Source of the DNA: Entonaema liquescens
Taxonomy: Eukaryota; Ascomycota; Sordariomycetes; Xylariales; Xylariaceae
DNA: 64,000 bases
Assembly: GCA_902805475.1 (NCBI GenBank)
Contig: CADCSX010000005.1
Location: forward strand, 1,189,501-1,253,500
Direction: 5' to 3'
In this document: one piece after another, positions 31,775 to 44,972 of the stretch
Position numbering within the stretch: position 1 is the stretch's first letter
Layout of the letters: every line of letters starts with the position of its first letter
Made by a program: the position numbers and the translations under genes
The notes under the pieces: model-generated
The model's input: only the letters and a program-made list of their open reading frames with translations
Told to the model about the DNA's origin: nothing
The model's database searches: none

Positions 31775-34741
31775 TCACCATGAAAACACCATAAGCGCTG
31801 GGTTCAGAACGACTGGTAATAAAAAATGACAACCGACAGTCCAAGCGAGCGGCCAGATGGATGCGAAATGAACGATTTTCCACCCGCCGGGGAAAAGAAA
31901 GTAGCCGCATACGATAAGTGCGGTCATGAGAATACACCAAACGAAGGTGCCCTTGAAACGCCGGAGCAGGCGCGGTATCTCTTCGAGAAAGTTAACTTCT
32001 TCAACTTCTTTAGCTGTTGCACCCCAGGCCATATCGACACCGAAGAAATGGGATAACAGCGCCTGCGAGACGTGTAGAGATAAACCACCTAAAAAAATTG
32101 TCATTAGAGGAATCCATTTAATGTTGGTCCAAACTAATGATAGTTGCATAAGAATTAGTCTTCAGCCATTTTAAACAACACGCGTAATATAACACGAACT
32201 TACAGGCCAGCATGAGTGACATCTCGTTTAGCCGGTATCTTAAAATACCCAGTGAGAAATTACCAAGCCCCGTAAAGACGACGATGACCGAGATGTATAT
32301 GGCAAAAGAGTCTATGTAGAATTTGTCATAAAACCCGAAGAACCATCCTGACAAAACATAGTTCATGAGGGTCAATACCCAACAGGCTCCAATGGCATAG
32401 TATGTGCCGATGTAAGCGCAAATGGTTATCTTCTTAGGCAAGTGAATACCTGAGAGGATGAACTTCCGAAATAAAGGTGTTATGGGGCCCTTGGTAAACC
32501 AAAACTTAAGGGGGTTGAATAGTAATTCATTACAGCCGTAAGCGTATTTTTCCCATCGGGCTAATTCGTCGTATACTGTTAAGGAGACACCCTCTTGAAA
32601 GCCGTCTTCGGTATAAGCTGCGAACCTGAGCTCATAACCGGCGCATTGGAGCTTAAGGGACATTTCGAAGTCTTCTGACACGTGCGTCTCAGACCAGTAT
32701 TTCTCATAGCCATCTTCATCCTTGTAGGAGGCGGCATCCTGGATGGCAGACCATCGCAGCAAGGCGTTGTGGCCCACAAAGGGGCAAGCGTCACCATTGG
32801 CCACCACGAACGTGATGGCCGAATAGATCAGGTTAGTGAACCACTTAACGCTGTATGAGTATCAGTATTTAAAGAGAGCTGTCAACAAAAAAAATAGGTT
32901 GGCATGTTGTTTTCATACAGGTCTTAAAGGGATGGCGGACTTACCCTCCTTCAAAAAAAGACGGCGACACCTGCATAACTCCAGACGTAAATTGAAGTAT
33001 TGCTACCTGAGGAGACTGTTCCATCTCGCTCACCGCATCTAGCAGACAGTCGGTTGGAACGCGAGTATCAGAGTCAACTATAAGGACGAAGTCACCTATG
33101 CGGACGTCACCCTCGGCCCAGGTGCGACCACCATCTTCCCGCAAGACTTCTGAGAGACAGTGGTTGTACACTGCCTTTTCATCAGTCTGATCCCAATCCG
33201 GTGACCTAGGTATTTCAACTAGCTTCTCTTCTACACGATTGCTTACCATCAGAGCATAGTTCATGTTTGACGCCTTTTTGAATTTGCCCCGCCTGAGAAA
33301 GGGTGGACTGTTGTCGTCTGGGTTTGGGTTGTGCTTTGGTCGGGCGACCCAGCCGATGCCGTTCTCATCGTAGAACTCCTGCCGAGCACATGCATCCTCC
33401 CCTGAAATTAGCTGCATGCCGTCGTCGTTTACGAAGATGTTGGCAGAGCCCCCTTGTAATTCGTATGTCGAGATGCATTGTTTTAGTGACTCGATTGACG
33501 GCCTAATGACTGCATTTAGGCCTTCCTTGTAAACAGGCATCTGGATGGTGACATGGGGTAGATTGTCGACCTCCCGATTAAGTCGCCTCGGAGGTCTTCC
33601 AGAGTAAAATCTCGAGTTTTTTGCAATGGCAGAAATTGGGCCAATAATCTGGAAAAGATTCGTAATCAGCGACTGAAAAAAAAAGAAAGCCACCCACATT
33701 TCGACTGGAATGACAACAACGAGTGCCAGTCGAACATATGAGCCATCAGTTTTGATTTCGTATGCTATAGCCCTCAGACCGAGACCCATGCAGGTTGTGC
33801 AGAGAGCCAACGTCATGGCCACAATGAGCGCACTGCTAAGCTTAGTTCTTCTTTCGTCTTCCTTGGGTGATGCATCCTCCGAGGTCACCGCTTCGGTTGC
33901 TTGGCTTTGCTCTTCCTTCTCTTCTCTTCCTTCATCTGGTTCATTATCATATCCGGCATCCCAGATTGTTCTCATCAACTCTCTTTCCACGGCCTCTGCT
34001 CTGTTTATAAGGTGTTTCGGGTTATTATCCCAGACGACTAGAATCTTAATGTCTTGGATAAAGGCAGCAAAATGGTGCTTCTGGCAATGCGGGAGATCAA
34101 GCATGCTGGGGAGAACTTGTAAGCGAAGACCGTCACATAGTGGGATATAATTCTGAGTCGACCGCTTCGAACTGAGCATTATGGTGACAACCCTCGTATT
34201 TATTGTCATGGCACACTATGGACGCTGTTAGCTTTTTTTTTTTTTTGTTCTAAGGTCTAGGAGGCGTACCGACCCGGACTTTCATCTTCACCGCCATGTC
34301 GTGCAAGCCGTTTGGTATATCTCGAAGGTTTGGCGGAAAGCAAGCAAAACTTCCTTTCCTCCTCTTTACCACGATGCCCTCCCCAGGCACCAACCCAGTG
34401 ATATATTGCTTTTCTATTTGTCGTTCAAAAATCCAACCGCATAAAACATCTATTTTAGCATCTTCAACGCTGTCTCGAGTGTTCCACGAACCCGTTGAAG
34501 CGACTGCGGAACTCTCGAATGTAGATAGGGACAGTGGTGGTGTATGTGTTGTAGCATAAGGGGGGCGGGGTGTTGCTATTCCTGGACTTAAACCAGTAGG
34601 GAAACTTGATAACGGGATACTGGGCCTTGGGTTGCTTGGCCCGGCGTAGTTAGGATTTCCTGCGGACCTCTCACTGTAGTCGTCTTCCCATCGTTCTCCT
34701 TTCAGAGGTCCTTGTGCGGCATTCGTTCTAAGGAGTTTCAT
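31775..34741 (-). CDS. Family 2 glycosyltransferase, processive, multi-pass membrane
   Basis: Four exons: 34741-34274, 34215-32945, 32850-32204 and 32133-31775. Phases all join, giving 914 residues. The first donor is GTCGGT, and its neighbour codons give the family-like join MKVR-CAMTINTRV. Hydrophobic segments lie near 282-308 and 319-345, and at least four more follow the catalytic domain. The GT-A core shows VTIQMPVYKEGLN, FVNDDGMQL (about 418-426), IVDSDTRVPTDCL (DxD metal site), SEDFEMSLKLQ (catalytic Asp region) and DELARWEKYAYG, the counterpart of the Q/ExxRW product-binding motif. This layout matches fungal GT2 proteins of the Glyco_trans_2_3 type that make a cell-surface polysaccharide from a nucleotide sugar. 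The sugar is not readable from sequence. It is not a classical chitin synthase (no QRRRW). Confidence 0.88.
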
Positions 34742-37700
34742 TCTCCCATTCGGCCATAAGGGTAAAGAACGAGGGCTATCAACCTGGAGAGCGGTAATAT
34801 AGACAGCACATCGAGTATAAAAATGCTAATACCAAGGAATCCTTCTTGGTTGCTAAGATTGCTAAGCAAGGACAGAGAGTTCAGGGACTTGAGAGCAAGG
34901 TCATTAAATCTATATTTCATTATTGCTAGAGCGCACTTTTGATGGCACTTAAGGGTGTAACAGACCGCTACGAATGCTACTTTCTCCGAACAGTGCAGCT
35001 AGGGTTCGCTAAGTATTACCACCTGACACCCATTACCGATAGTGTGAATACTTGCATATATATATTGGAGAGCTGAGCCAAGCCTGAAGCCACCAAAGCT
35101 ACGGGATGTATCGAAGGGGTCGTAAATTGTCAGCAAGTCGGCTACCAGAAATGTTAATCCTTAACCTCGTATCAGCGTCGATACGTGCTCTAATGCACAG
35201 ATGTGCTGGCTGGGTGGCATGTGGTGGGTAGCAGTGAGGATGATGTAGTTTGCTACAAAGGTGTTACGTCCGTTAGTCTAGACCCCGAGAGTTTGAGCCT
35301 CGAGGCCGACCGACCAATCAGCACAACGCCAATAATGGAAGGGTATGCGAGAAGGGGGAAATAAGCCTGCATTAGATCAAGCAGGGGCTATCACCGCACA
35401 GGCGGTTGAGAGAGCTTAGGGAGCTTGAGGGGCGACGATGGTCGCTTGGCCATATGTACAGCTACCTTTTCCCTTCGGCTCGATTGCTTACCCGGGCAGT
35501 CTGTAGGCTTGAAGTTCTTTGTTAATTGGCTGACTATGGAATTATCGACGCAGGGCTGAGGGCCTTATTGTCCACAGCATTATCTATTGCGTGCCACAAA
35601 CGGGCCAAGCCAGAACGTGGAGGGCCTAGGCATTCCGAACCGAAAAGCTGAAGAATCGACCATTGAATCGTGCATTAGCCAGGGAGGGCTAGAATATAAG
35701 GGTTCAAAGTAATATTGAGTCGACTAGGCTATCGGACTGAGTTGAAATTTGAATCTGTTGGCTTTTTAGCACATACGCCTTTGAAGATATCGCTGAGAAA
35801 GGGGTACAAGTTAGGTATTCGTGGCTTGTAGTGGGACTTCGGTATCGCCAGGACAAAAAGTCGAGACCGTGAGATATCTAGTTCTCATCGAGTCGTTATT
35901 GGTTCAATAAGCGCTCTGTAGGTTGGGAAGTTAAACTTTGCATCTATGCCTACTTAGGCATGCAGCCCTCAGAATGCAGCTCTCGGACCTTTGAACAAAG
36001 TTTGTGATATGAAGGTTGCAATCTGAGCAATCGGACTCTCAGTTAATTGCTTACCCGATAAGTCACAGTGTTTATGTTAGCATGTAATACTGTTAAGATT
36101 GAATGATACCAAGAGTTTTGTTACTTGCCTCTTCCGAATGATTGCCTCTCTTAGAGTATACACGACCATACATGTAGCATACACTTGCCACATCAGCCGC
36201 ATATACTACCTTCCATGCATAGAGCGATGCAGGTATCGTGGGGAACACCGGTTTGCCATTCGAACTCCGAGCATGTCGAGCCAGGGACGGGATTGCCCCT
36301 CTGTTCTTATTATAGCAAAGCAACGCATTTTCGCTAGATTGGTGGAGAGTTGGTTCCAATAGCGACGTCTTGGGATCGATTTGTCGCGAGTATCTTGAAC
36401 TCAATAATACTCGAGTAAAGATAAATAATTGAAGGATAGATAAAACTTGTGAGGTTTAGATAAAGTTGTCGAAATTGGTCAATATGTGTATTGATTTGAG
36501 GAATGAGGGTTATGGATGTGAGGGAATAGTTGAACGAAATATTATATTTATGTAAGTTGCGATCTTAGGTATTTATCTTTAGGAACTCATACTCCAATCC
36601 CGTATCCTTTGAAATAGCCCTTCGAAGTTGCTAAGAAAACTTAAAAAAGCCACATTTAAGGTTTTTAGTATTTAAAGGAAAGGGCATCAATTACTGACTG
36701 AGTTATCAAAGCACCAGTACCTTCTCGTCTGCCAATCCTTATCTCTTATATAGTTGTATAGTATACCTTATCTTCGTGAAATACTATATCATGGCCCAAT
36801 AACTACATGCAGTTTATCATTTAACTGGAGCTGTCATCTCACCCCTCCTCGCACCTATCCCTTTACACCACTACTCAACAATCATATACAGTACTCACCG
36901 AATATATGACAAGTAAGCGTGAAATAAGTAGGATAACAATAAGCACTTCGATTCGTGTAAAGAGAAAAAAAAAAAAAAGATGAGTCGAGGGTTTGAATAG
37001 CATGTGGGGGTTTCGTTGCATGAACAACTGTCAAAGACAACGAGGAGACTCAAAGACGATATCTATTATCTAAGCATGAGCTGAGCTGCACTCAAGCATC
37101 ACAACTCAGACCCACAAGGTGAGCCGCAGAATCTACGAGAGCTGCAAGCGCGGTAAATGTGGAAATAACTGCAAGGGCGCTAATAGTAAAAATGATATGT
37201 CGTCATATAGTGGCGAGGTTCTGATGAATTCTAAGATTCTTGCTTAAAGAATAGAAGAAAAGAGCGGTGTCGGACGCAGATTCAAGTAGAATTTCTATGC
37301 GATGGGTCTTACAGAGATAATGCTGCGTATTCAACCGTTCTTTTCCTCGGGTAATCGATTCCATATACCATGGACTCTCAAGATTTACCTCATTCTCATT
37401 TCATGTGACATCATGCGTGCATGCCCCAGTATTTATTGTCGGGCCGTCTCGACGAAGTTTTCTTGGGTGGTTCCGTCTCGTAATTCAATTTATATACGGA
37501 AAGCTAGAAAAAGTGCTTAGGATGGAGGGGGTTAAGTGTGTAAACATACTATTTACAGCACATCGTGAGTTTTCTTGTCGCACAAACGGGGTATGCTTTT
37601 AAAACAATCGGAACACTACCGACGTGGAAGATTAATAACTATCCCATTGGACGTTGGGGAAGTTAATATATTTCGACTTTGGTGGGGTTGTAGCTTAGGC

Positions 37701-38840
37701 GGGGCTAACGCCTTCATTGTGCAGCTGTTCAGGCTTAGTCAAAAAGACCCTGATATTCGATAGGTGAATGGAAAATCACAGAAATAAAATTGAATTTTGA
37801 ATTGTCTGGGGAACGAGATCGAAATAGTATTTAACAGTGCTTGCTTATATTTTCTATAAAGAAAAGAGAGAAAGAGGGAGAGGTATAACTACATAGGTAT
37901 ATAATACATGTATACCTATCTACCTGGTATGTAGGTATCGATAGGCGTAGCTAGATGCAAGCTCATATAATGCTCGAATTGGTCAATCTAATGAAGAAGG
38001 TCCGACATTTCTCTACCGCTTCCCGTAACCTTATATTGGTAATGTGGTCAATACTAGGGCAGCTTAGTTTTACTCTAACACCTATCGTCTGACATCATAC
38101 CTAACCCCAGTGCCAACTGTTCTCGCCAACATTTCTTATCTAAGAAGGATAAACTTACCTTACCCCTACCTTTAGGTAACTCACCACTTATTCGCACTCC
38201 CAACATAAGAGTCGCTTCTATTTCACCTTATCCTAACTGCTACCGATACCTCTTCAATATTTATCTTCTTACAAACTCCCAATCAAAACCAAGACCAAAA
38301 TCCAAGTCTCTTGTAATATTGAACTTGATTTGGGTTGGCTTTGATGTTTGACATTTGAGTTCTTTTTTTTCTTCATTCCTCAAATCCTAATTGATTGTTT
38401 TGTCGTTTTTCCCCCTTGTGACGTGCGCAAGGACCTGTGATTGATCCAATCGTGGCAGCTACCAAAAAGCGCTTTACCTAGAAACGTCCCACGATCCCCT
38501 CGCCCCCCGCGTGTGCCGTAATACGTACAAGTACCTAACCTATATAATCCCGCGAATTCGACCCTTTCATATCCTCGGTTCTTATTCTATTTAAACTACT
38601 CGTTACGAGGGAATAGTGAAAGGTTTTCATCACATTTCAAAGGAAGAACAGGCCGTTGATTACGACGAGATACAAGAGAATCTTCGGAATACCCCCACCG
38701 GTTACATATTTGAACCCTCGTCAATTGAGCGAGTGTTGGGCTGTCATTTAAGACTCCATACCGCTTTTAGTGATACTCCTTTCTCTTTGACCCCTTTTTC
38801 ACTTCCCACAACACCCGCGAATTGCTATCACCAACTCGCC
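34742..38840. other. 4-kb intergenic region between GT2 and trehalase genes
   Basis: No gene was recognised; the frames at 34738-34920, 36093-36404 and 37302-37763 have no features. The right end is the trehalase promoter, with a TATATAAT box at 38541-38548 and CCCCT stress-response-like elements near 38410 and 38493. The two divergent promoters share this space. Confidence 0.5.
38541..38548 (+). promoter_or_regulatory. TATA box candidate for neutral trehalase
   Basis: TATATAAT lies 300 bp upstream of the trehalase ATG, with CCCCT (STRE-like) motifs 50-130 bp further upstream. STRE control of trehalase by stress-responsive zinc-finger factors is known in yeasts; here it is inferred from the motif only. 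Confidence 0.4.
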
Positions 38841-41326
38841 ATGCCCGAGTTACTAACGCCGGGTCTCACGAAAGCCCGACGCGATACTAGAGACGGGCCT
38901 CGCGCAAGTGACGACTGGGGCGTCTACGACGACGCTAGAACGTATTACACCTCCGACGCCCGACACGGTGATAGATCGCACAAGCGCAATCGTACATACT
39001 CTCAAGTACGTCATACAACATTTTCACATAAAACTGATGTAGAGCCTTGGCTAAGACGATTTAGAATGGTATCATTCAAGAGATTGAGCGTATGGGACTC
39101 CACGAACCACACAGACGAGGCAGCCATGGTATGAGCCCCCTTTACGAAATATGATATAGGGAAACTAACTTCTATTGTCGTCAGATGAAGCAAGCAGACC
39201 ACACTCCCGCCAATTCCTTGTCGACGTCGATCACACCCTAGAGAGTTTACAGGCGCAAGAAGACACAGATGGTAACATGCAGATTACAATTGAGGACGCC
39301 GGCCCGAAGGTAAGTCTTATACTAATAATTGATTTGGTATAGATGGGTTCTAAGGCATCATACCTAGGTCATGGCTCTTCGAACTGCTGCATCCGGTGGC
39401 CACAATCGATTTGACATCCGGGGTACATACATGCTTTCGAACCTCCTGCAAGAATTATACATGGCAAAGGAATTTGGCCGAAAGCGAATTATCCTTGACA
39501 TCGGTCGTCTTAACGAGAACCCAGTTAGCAGACTATCGAGGCTCATCAAGAACCAGTTCTGGGAGGGTTTGACCCGCCGCATCGATGCTTCAAGTATCGA
39601 AATCGCAGCAAGAGATCCTAAAGATTGGACGCCCGACCCGCGACCTCGTATCTATGTTCCACCTGGAGCCCCAGAGCAGTACGAGTATTACCAAAAACTT
39701 GCTGCCGAGCGACCTGAGATGCGACTAGACGTTCTATACCTTCCCGAGAAGATTACCCCCGAAGTGCTTCGAGATATGAACGATAAGCCCGGACTTCTCG
39801 CCGTCGCCATGGAGGAGGTTAAGGATCCGAAAACTGGCGAGAAGACATTACGCGGGCTTCCGTTTGTGGTTCCGGGGGGAAGATTCAATGAATTGTACGG
39901 GTGGGATAGCTATATGGAATCTCTCGGACTTTTAGTCAATGATAAGGTGTACCTAGCGAAGTCGATGGTGCAGAACTTCTGCTTCTGTATTAGACATTAC
40001 GGCAAGATCCTCAACGCAACTAGATCGTATTATCTGCTGCGATCACAGCCGCCTTTCTTAACGGACATGGCCCTCCGGGTGTACGAGAAGATTCAGCACG
40101 AGCCAGGCGCAGTTGATTTTCTTCGGACGGCCTTCCTGGCCGCAATCAAGGAGTACTACTGTGTATGGACGGCGGAACCGCGTTTGGACCCAAAGAGTGG
40201 TCTATCAAGATATCGACCGGAAGGGTTAGGTGTACCACCGGAGACGGAAGCTTCTCATTTTGTTCATATCCTTGAGCCTTATGCCAAGAAACATAACATG
40301 ACTTTCGAACAATTCGTTAAAGCTTATAACCACCAAGAGGTTCACGAACCAGAACTGGACGAGTATTTCCTTCACGACAGAGCAGTCCGAGAATCTGGTC
40401 ACGATACCTCGTACAGACTTGAAAAAGTCTGCGCAAATCTCGCGACGATCGATCTTAATTCGCTGATATACAAGTATGAGATGGATATCGCCCGCACCAT
40501 TCGGAACGTCTTCGGTGATAAGCTGGAAATTCCGGCCGAGTGGTGTGGCGGTAATATGGTGCCCGGCCAAATTGAGACGTCGGCCATCTGGGATCGTCGC
40601 TGGAAGAGACGACGTGCAGCCATCCACAAATACTGCTGGAACGAGGAGAAGGGCATGTACTTCGACTACGACACAGTGAAGCAGCAACAATGTACCTACG
40701 AGTCATGTACGACGTTCTGGCCTCTCTGGGCTGGCATCCCGGATCCCGAGCGCGCAGCCAAGGTAGTCAAGTGCGCCGTGCCCAAATTCGAAGCCTACGG
40801 TGGCCTCTTATCCGGAACAGAAGAGTCCCGTGGTGCCGTCAGCCTCGAGCGCCCAAATCGGCAGTGGGATTATCCCTACGGCTGGGCGCCCCAACAAATG
40901 CTGGCTTGGACAGGTCTATACCGCTACGGCTACGCGGACCTAGCGCAGAAGCTAGCATACAAGTGGCTATTCATGGTCACCAAGGCGTTCTTTGACTTCA
41001 ACGGTGTTGTCGTGGAGAAGTACGACGTCACGAGGCCAGTCGATCCGCACCGCGTGGATGCAGAATACGGAAACCAGGGACTCGATTTTAAGGGTGTTGC
41101 CAAAGAAGGGTAAGTTGAAGAGAGAGGAAAAATTGATCCCCAAATTGAAAGTCATACTTACATTTATGTGCTATATAGGTTCGGCTGGGTCAATGCAAGC
41201 TACGTCTACGGCTTGCAGTTTATCAACACAGAGATGAAGAGAGCGCTGGGCACCCTAACGCCCTACGAGACGTACGAGAGAGCTCAGCAAATTAAAGAGG
41301 AGAAGTTGCTCCAAGAACTAGCGTAA
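38841..41326 (+). CDS. NTH1: Neutral trehalase, GH37, PKA-regulated type
   Basis: Five exons (38841-39005, 39065-39128, 39185-39309, 39368-41109, 41179-41326) give 747 residues, normal for cytosolic neutral trehalase. The splice of exons 2 and 3 creates HRRGSHD (RRGS at 72-75), the cAMP-dependent kinase site. Residues 103-114, DTDGNMQITIED, form the EF-hand-like calcium loop. Catalytic GH37 signatures are PGGRFNELYGWDSY (about 287-300) and QWDYPYGWAP (about 617-626). The enzyme hydrolyses alpha,alpha-trehalose to two glucose in the cytosol, mobilising the reserve at germination or after stress. The first Met lies after GCC in a leader with a TATA box 300 bp upstream; upstream in-frame codons exist but lack ATG. 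Identity is certain. Confidence 0.96.
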
Positions 41327-43189
41327 AATATGACTACTATACGAAACAGAAATAGGTGATGGTGGCTCCGATTTCTTTCGTTCGTTACTTGGGCTTAGCA
41401 TGGGCATCTTTGATACCCGGTCAATAACGTTGTCGTCATACCGGTCACGGACAGGCATGCATCATGATTCGCATTGGTTGGGCTGGGTTAGAGGAACGCA
41501 CAGGTTGCATTGCGCATGCTGATCTGATGTTAGTATCTTAAGGGCGAGCAAGTTTTATTTAGTATCGCTATACGAAGTTGACGATAAGTTTATCGCTGAT
41601 GAATTTGTTTGACGAAGCTTATGTCTTTTATAAGGGACCAGTCCATCCGGGTTAGGTAGATCATAAATAAGTATGTATAATGTTAGCTCTGTTCTTACTT
41701 ACCTAGGTTTTATATGTCAAGTAGGTATGTGATTGGTTGGGTTATATAAGGTGTGAGATCACTCATGATATACTAATAGGGGATTGGAAACCGAACAGAA
41801 GACTGAGTATAGTAGATAAAGATAGATATGTTATCTTCGAAGCAATGAGACATGTAAGTACGCGATACTAAAGATGAGAGGAAGAAAAGAAGTCTACTTT
41901 GTTATTTTCACGTGTAACTCTTATAGGGTTTAAGAGTCATAGGGAATCTAACCCGATGATGTGAGACTCAATTAAGCTTCCACAGCCGAGGTCCGGGGTA
42001 AGGTGAGGCTGGAGATATGGCCGGGTGTAAACGGGGAACGGGATGGGTCGTATCAGCTCTTTGAACTACTCGTTCTAGTCTTGTCTTGTCTTAGCTGGGG
42101 CGATTGGATAGATCTTCACATGCTAGTTATCTTGCTAAGGAGTGGTGCGTACCTATCTTATACATAACTCTGAAATGGTCTAACTATTGATAAATAAGAT
42201 ACCTCTTAAGCACATTTTTAATCTAATCTCGACTCTGGTATAAGATTCTCTACGAGGTAGAAAAGTCAAGCAGATACAGATTACCCCAATGTTGATTATT
42301 TATTGATCTAATACTATTGTAAATCTTCCATCGAAACTATTACAAGATAACGTCATTATCAAATGCTAAAATACACAACCCAAATCCCCAAACCCGGGGC
42401 CAGGTCTGGAAACATTACGCTACGACGCTAGAATGATTCTCCAATTGCGGGGGACAAGGGGACAAGGGAGACAAAGGGGAACTAGGGGTTCGTGTCTCTC
42501 TGGATCGACCTGGATCGTTTCTCCATCTTCGGCAATTCAGCCAATCACGGCAAACCGAACGCACGTCCACATGTCTTTCTGGTCCCTCTTCGTCCCTTAA
42601 ACCGAGAAGCCGTAGTATCTGAAAGGGAAATACTTCTAAGATAGCTCTAACTCAACTGGTCGCCCATATGCTTTGTTCTCCGTTCCGAGGCGCCCCGGTC
42701 AAAGAGAGCTGACCAGCGGCCAATGGACTGGCGTCGCCGCTACCGTTGGCTGGTAGGAGTCACCCTATGACGGAATCATCCATAGCCGCTTGACCGATTG
42801 CTGCCGAGAATGCGTATAGGTACCCTTAGGAGTCATGGCTCTAAGCCGGTTACGCCCCCTTTGGTAGTTCAGATCAGAGTGATGATCCCGTGTCAGGTTA
42901 TGTATTATTACCCTAAGTTCGCCTGCTTGTAACCATAGCTTGAATTCTTCTTTCTTTAATAATAGTCCTGTCCCCTAATCATTCGTTGCTTAGCTTATTG
43001 CAACTTTCTCCTTATTATAGTTCTTGTATCTTCGAGTCCACGTGCTCTGATCATAAGTATATACTACTTTGGCTCTTTGAAGGGAGCTCTTTGTCTTGAA
43101 GTATCTACACGTCATATTACAGAATCTTAACTATCACACATCATCACCAGACATCGTTACTGTAGTATAGTTAACCTATCTTGCCCATC
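41327..43189. other. Intergenic region upstream of isocitrate lyase
   Basis: Trehalase 3' flank and isocitrate lyase promoter. It contains a G-rich stretch with quadruplex-type spacing (42449-42488). TACCTAGGT-type motifs lie near 41699. No gene was recognised. Confidence 0.45.
42449..42488 (+). other. Potential G-quadruplex motif
   Basis: Five G runs (G5, G4, G3, G4, G4) are separated by loops of 4, 4, 7 and 5 nt, satisfying the G3+N1-7 rule. It lies 0.7 kb upstream of the isocitrate lyase ATG on the coding strand. Regulatory function is only a possibility. Confidence 0.5.
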
Positions 43190-44972
43190 ATGGCGTCAAA
43201 CAATATGATCAACCCAGCCGTGGACCCGAATATCGAGGACGACCTGTTCCTGCAAGAGGTCGAGGCTGTTAAGAAGTGGTGGAGCGATCCGAGATGGAAA
43301 AACACGAGGCGACCTTTCACAGCCGAGCAAATTGTCTCCAAAAGAGGTCTTCTCAAGATCGACTACCCCAGCAACGCACAGTCTAAGAAGTTATGGAAGA
43401 TTCTTGAGGGTCGCTTTCAGAATCGAGATGCCAGTTACACATATGGCTGCTTAGAACCTACAATGGTCACGCAGATGGCCAAATATTTAGATACTGTCTA
43501 CGTCTCGGGTTGGCAATCATCGTCAACGGCCTCATCATCTGACGAACCTGGACCAGATCTAGCAGATTACCCTTATGTAAGTCATGATCCTACCACTTCT
43601 TTAGATTTATGTACTAATATAAGCAAAAAAGACCACCGTCCCGAACAAAGTCAAGCACCTATTCATGGCACAGCTCTTCCACGACCGCAAACAACGGCAA
43701 GAACGCTTAAGCGTACCTAAGTCTGAGCGAGCAAAGCTGGCGAACATCGACTACCTACGGCCCATCATTGCGGATGCGGACACAGGTCACGGTGGACTGA
43801 CGGCTGTCATGAAATTGACAAAGCTGTTCATCGAGCAGGGCGCCGCGGGAATTCACATCGAAGACCAAGCACCCGGCACCAAGAAGTGTGGACACATGGC
43901 AGGCAAGGTCCTGGTACCTATCAGCGAGCACATCAACCGCCTCGTAGCGATCCGCGCACAAGCTGACATCATGGGCACGGATCTCGTCGCCATCGCGCGC
44001 ACGGACGCCGAAGCCGCAACGCTCATCACCACGAGCATCGACCCGCGGGATCACCCGTTCATCCTCGGGAGCACGAACCCGCAGCTGCAACCGCTCAACG
44101 ACCTGATGATCGCCGCGGAGCGCGCGGGTAAGACCGGCGAGCAACTGCAGGCCATCGAGGACGCCTGGCTCAAGCAGGCCAACCTGCGGCGCTTCGACGA
44201 GGCCGTCGCCGACGCCATCAACGCCGCCCCCTCCCTGCCGAATAAGAAGGATCTGCTCAACAAGTACCTCCAGCAGGTCAAGGGCAAGAGTATCTCGGAA
44301 GCCCGCGTCATTGCTCATGGCATCACCGGCGTGGATATTTACTTCGATTGGGACGCGCCGCGCACGAGAGAGGGCTTCTATCGCCTTAAGGGCGGGTGCG
44401 ATTGTGCTATCAACCGCGCCGTCGCGTATGCCCCGTACTGCGATGCGATCTGGATGGAGAGCAAGCTGCCCGATTACAAGCAGGCGGAGGAGTTTGCCGC
44501 CGGCGTACGCCGTGTGGCCGGAACAGAAGTACGTTTTTTTTTTTTTTTTTTGTTTTTTTCCTTGACCCTCCCTCCAACCCAGCAGAGCAAAGCTAACAGT
44601 CCGCCTCGAAAAAGACTCGCATACAACCTCTCTCCATCCTTCAACTGGAAGGCGGCGATGCCGCGGGACGAGCAGGAGACGTACATCCGGCGGCTGGCGA
44701 AGCTGGGGTACTGCTGGCAGTTCATCACGCTGGCGGGGCTGCACACGACGGCGCTGATCAGCGACCGGTTCGCGCGGGCGTACGCGGAGAACGGGATGCG
44801 GGCGTACGGCGAGCTGGTCCAGGAGCCGGAGATGGAGGGCGGCGTGGACGTCGTCAAGCACCAGAAGTGGAGCGGCGCGGCGTACGTCGACGAGCTGCAG
44901 AAGATGGTCACGGGGGGCGTGAGCAGTACGGCGGCGATGGGGAAGGGCGTTACGGAGGATCAGTTCCATTAG
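43190..44972 (+). CDS. ICL1: Isocitrate lyase (glyoxylate cycle), with apparent frameshift near the second intron
   Basis: Exons 43190-43576, 43632-44528 and 44615-44972. The protein, ~547 residues, matches fungal ICL throughout: TYGCLEPTMVTQMAKYLDTV, QSSSTASSSDEPGPDLADYP, PIIADADTGHGGLTAVMKL and GTKKCGHMAGKVLVP with the catalytic KKCGH, ending AAMGKGVTEDQFH. It cleaves isocitrate to glyoxylate and succinate during growth on acetate or fatty acids. Exon 2 reads EEFAAGVR in one frame, then VWPEQ in the next (+1) frame starting at 44512. That second frame splices (AA|GTACGT ... AAAAAG|A) into KLAYNLSPSFNWK, the family-standard continuation VWPEQKLAYNLSP. So two bases are missing, or one is extra, at about 44508-44512. 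Without the shift one must accept an aberrant linker. Intron 2 contains a long T tract. Identity is certain; the lesion is probably a sequencing indel. Confidence 0.93.

Noticed and set aside
43755..44969. 404-codon open frame antisense to isocitrate lyase
   Set aside because: Shadow of a GC-biased enzyme gene; it even runs through the intron, and the plus strand is plainly ICL.
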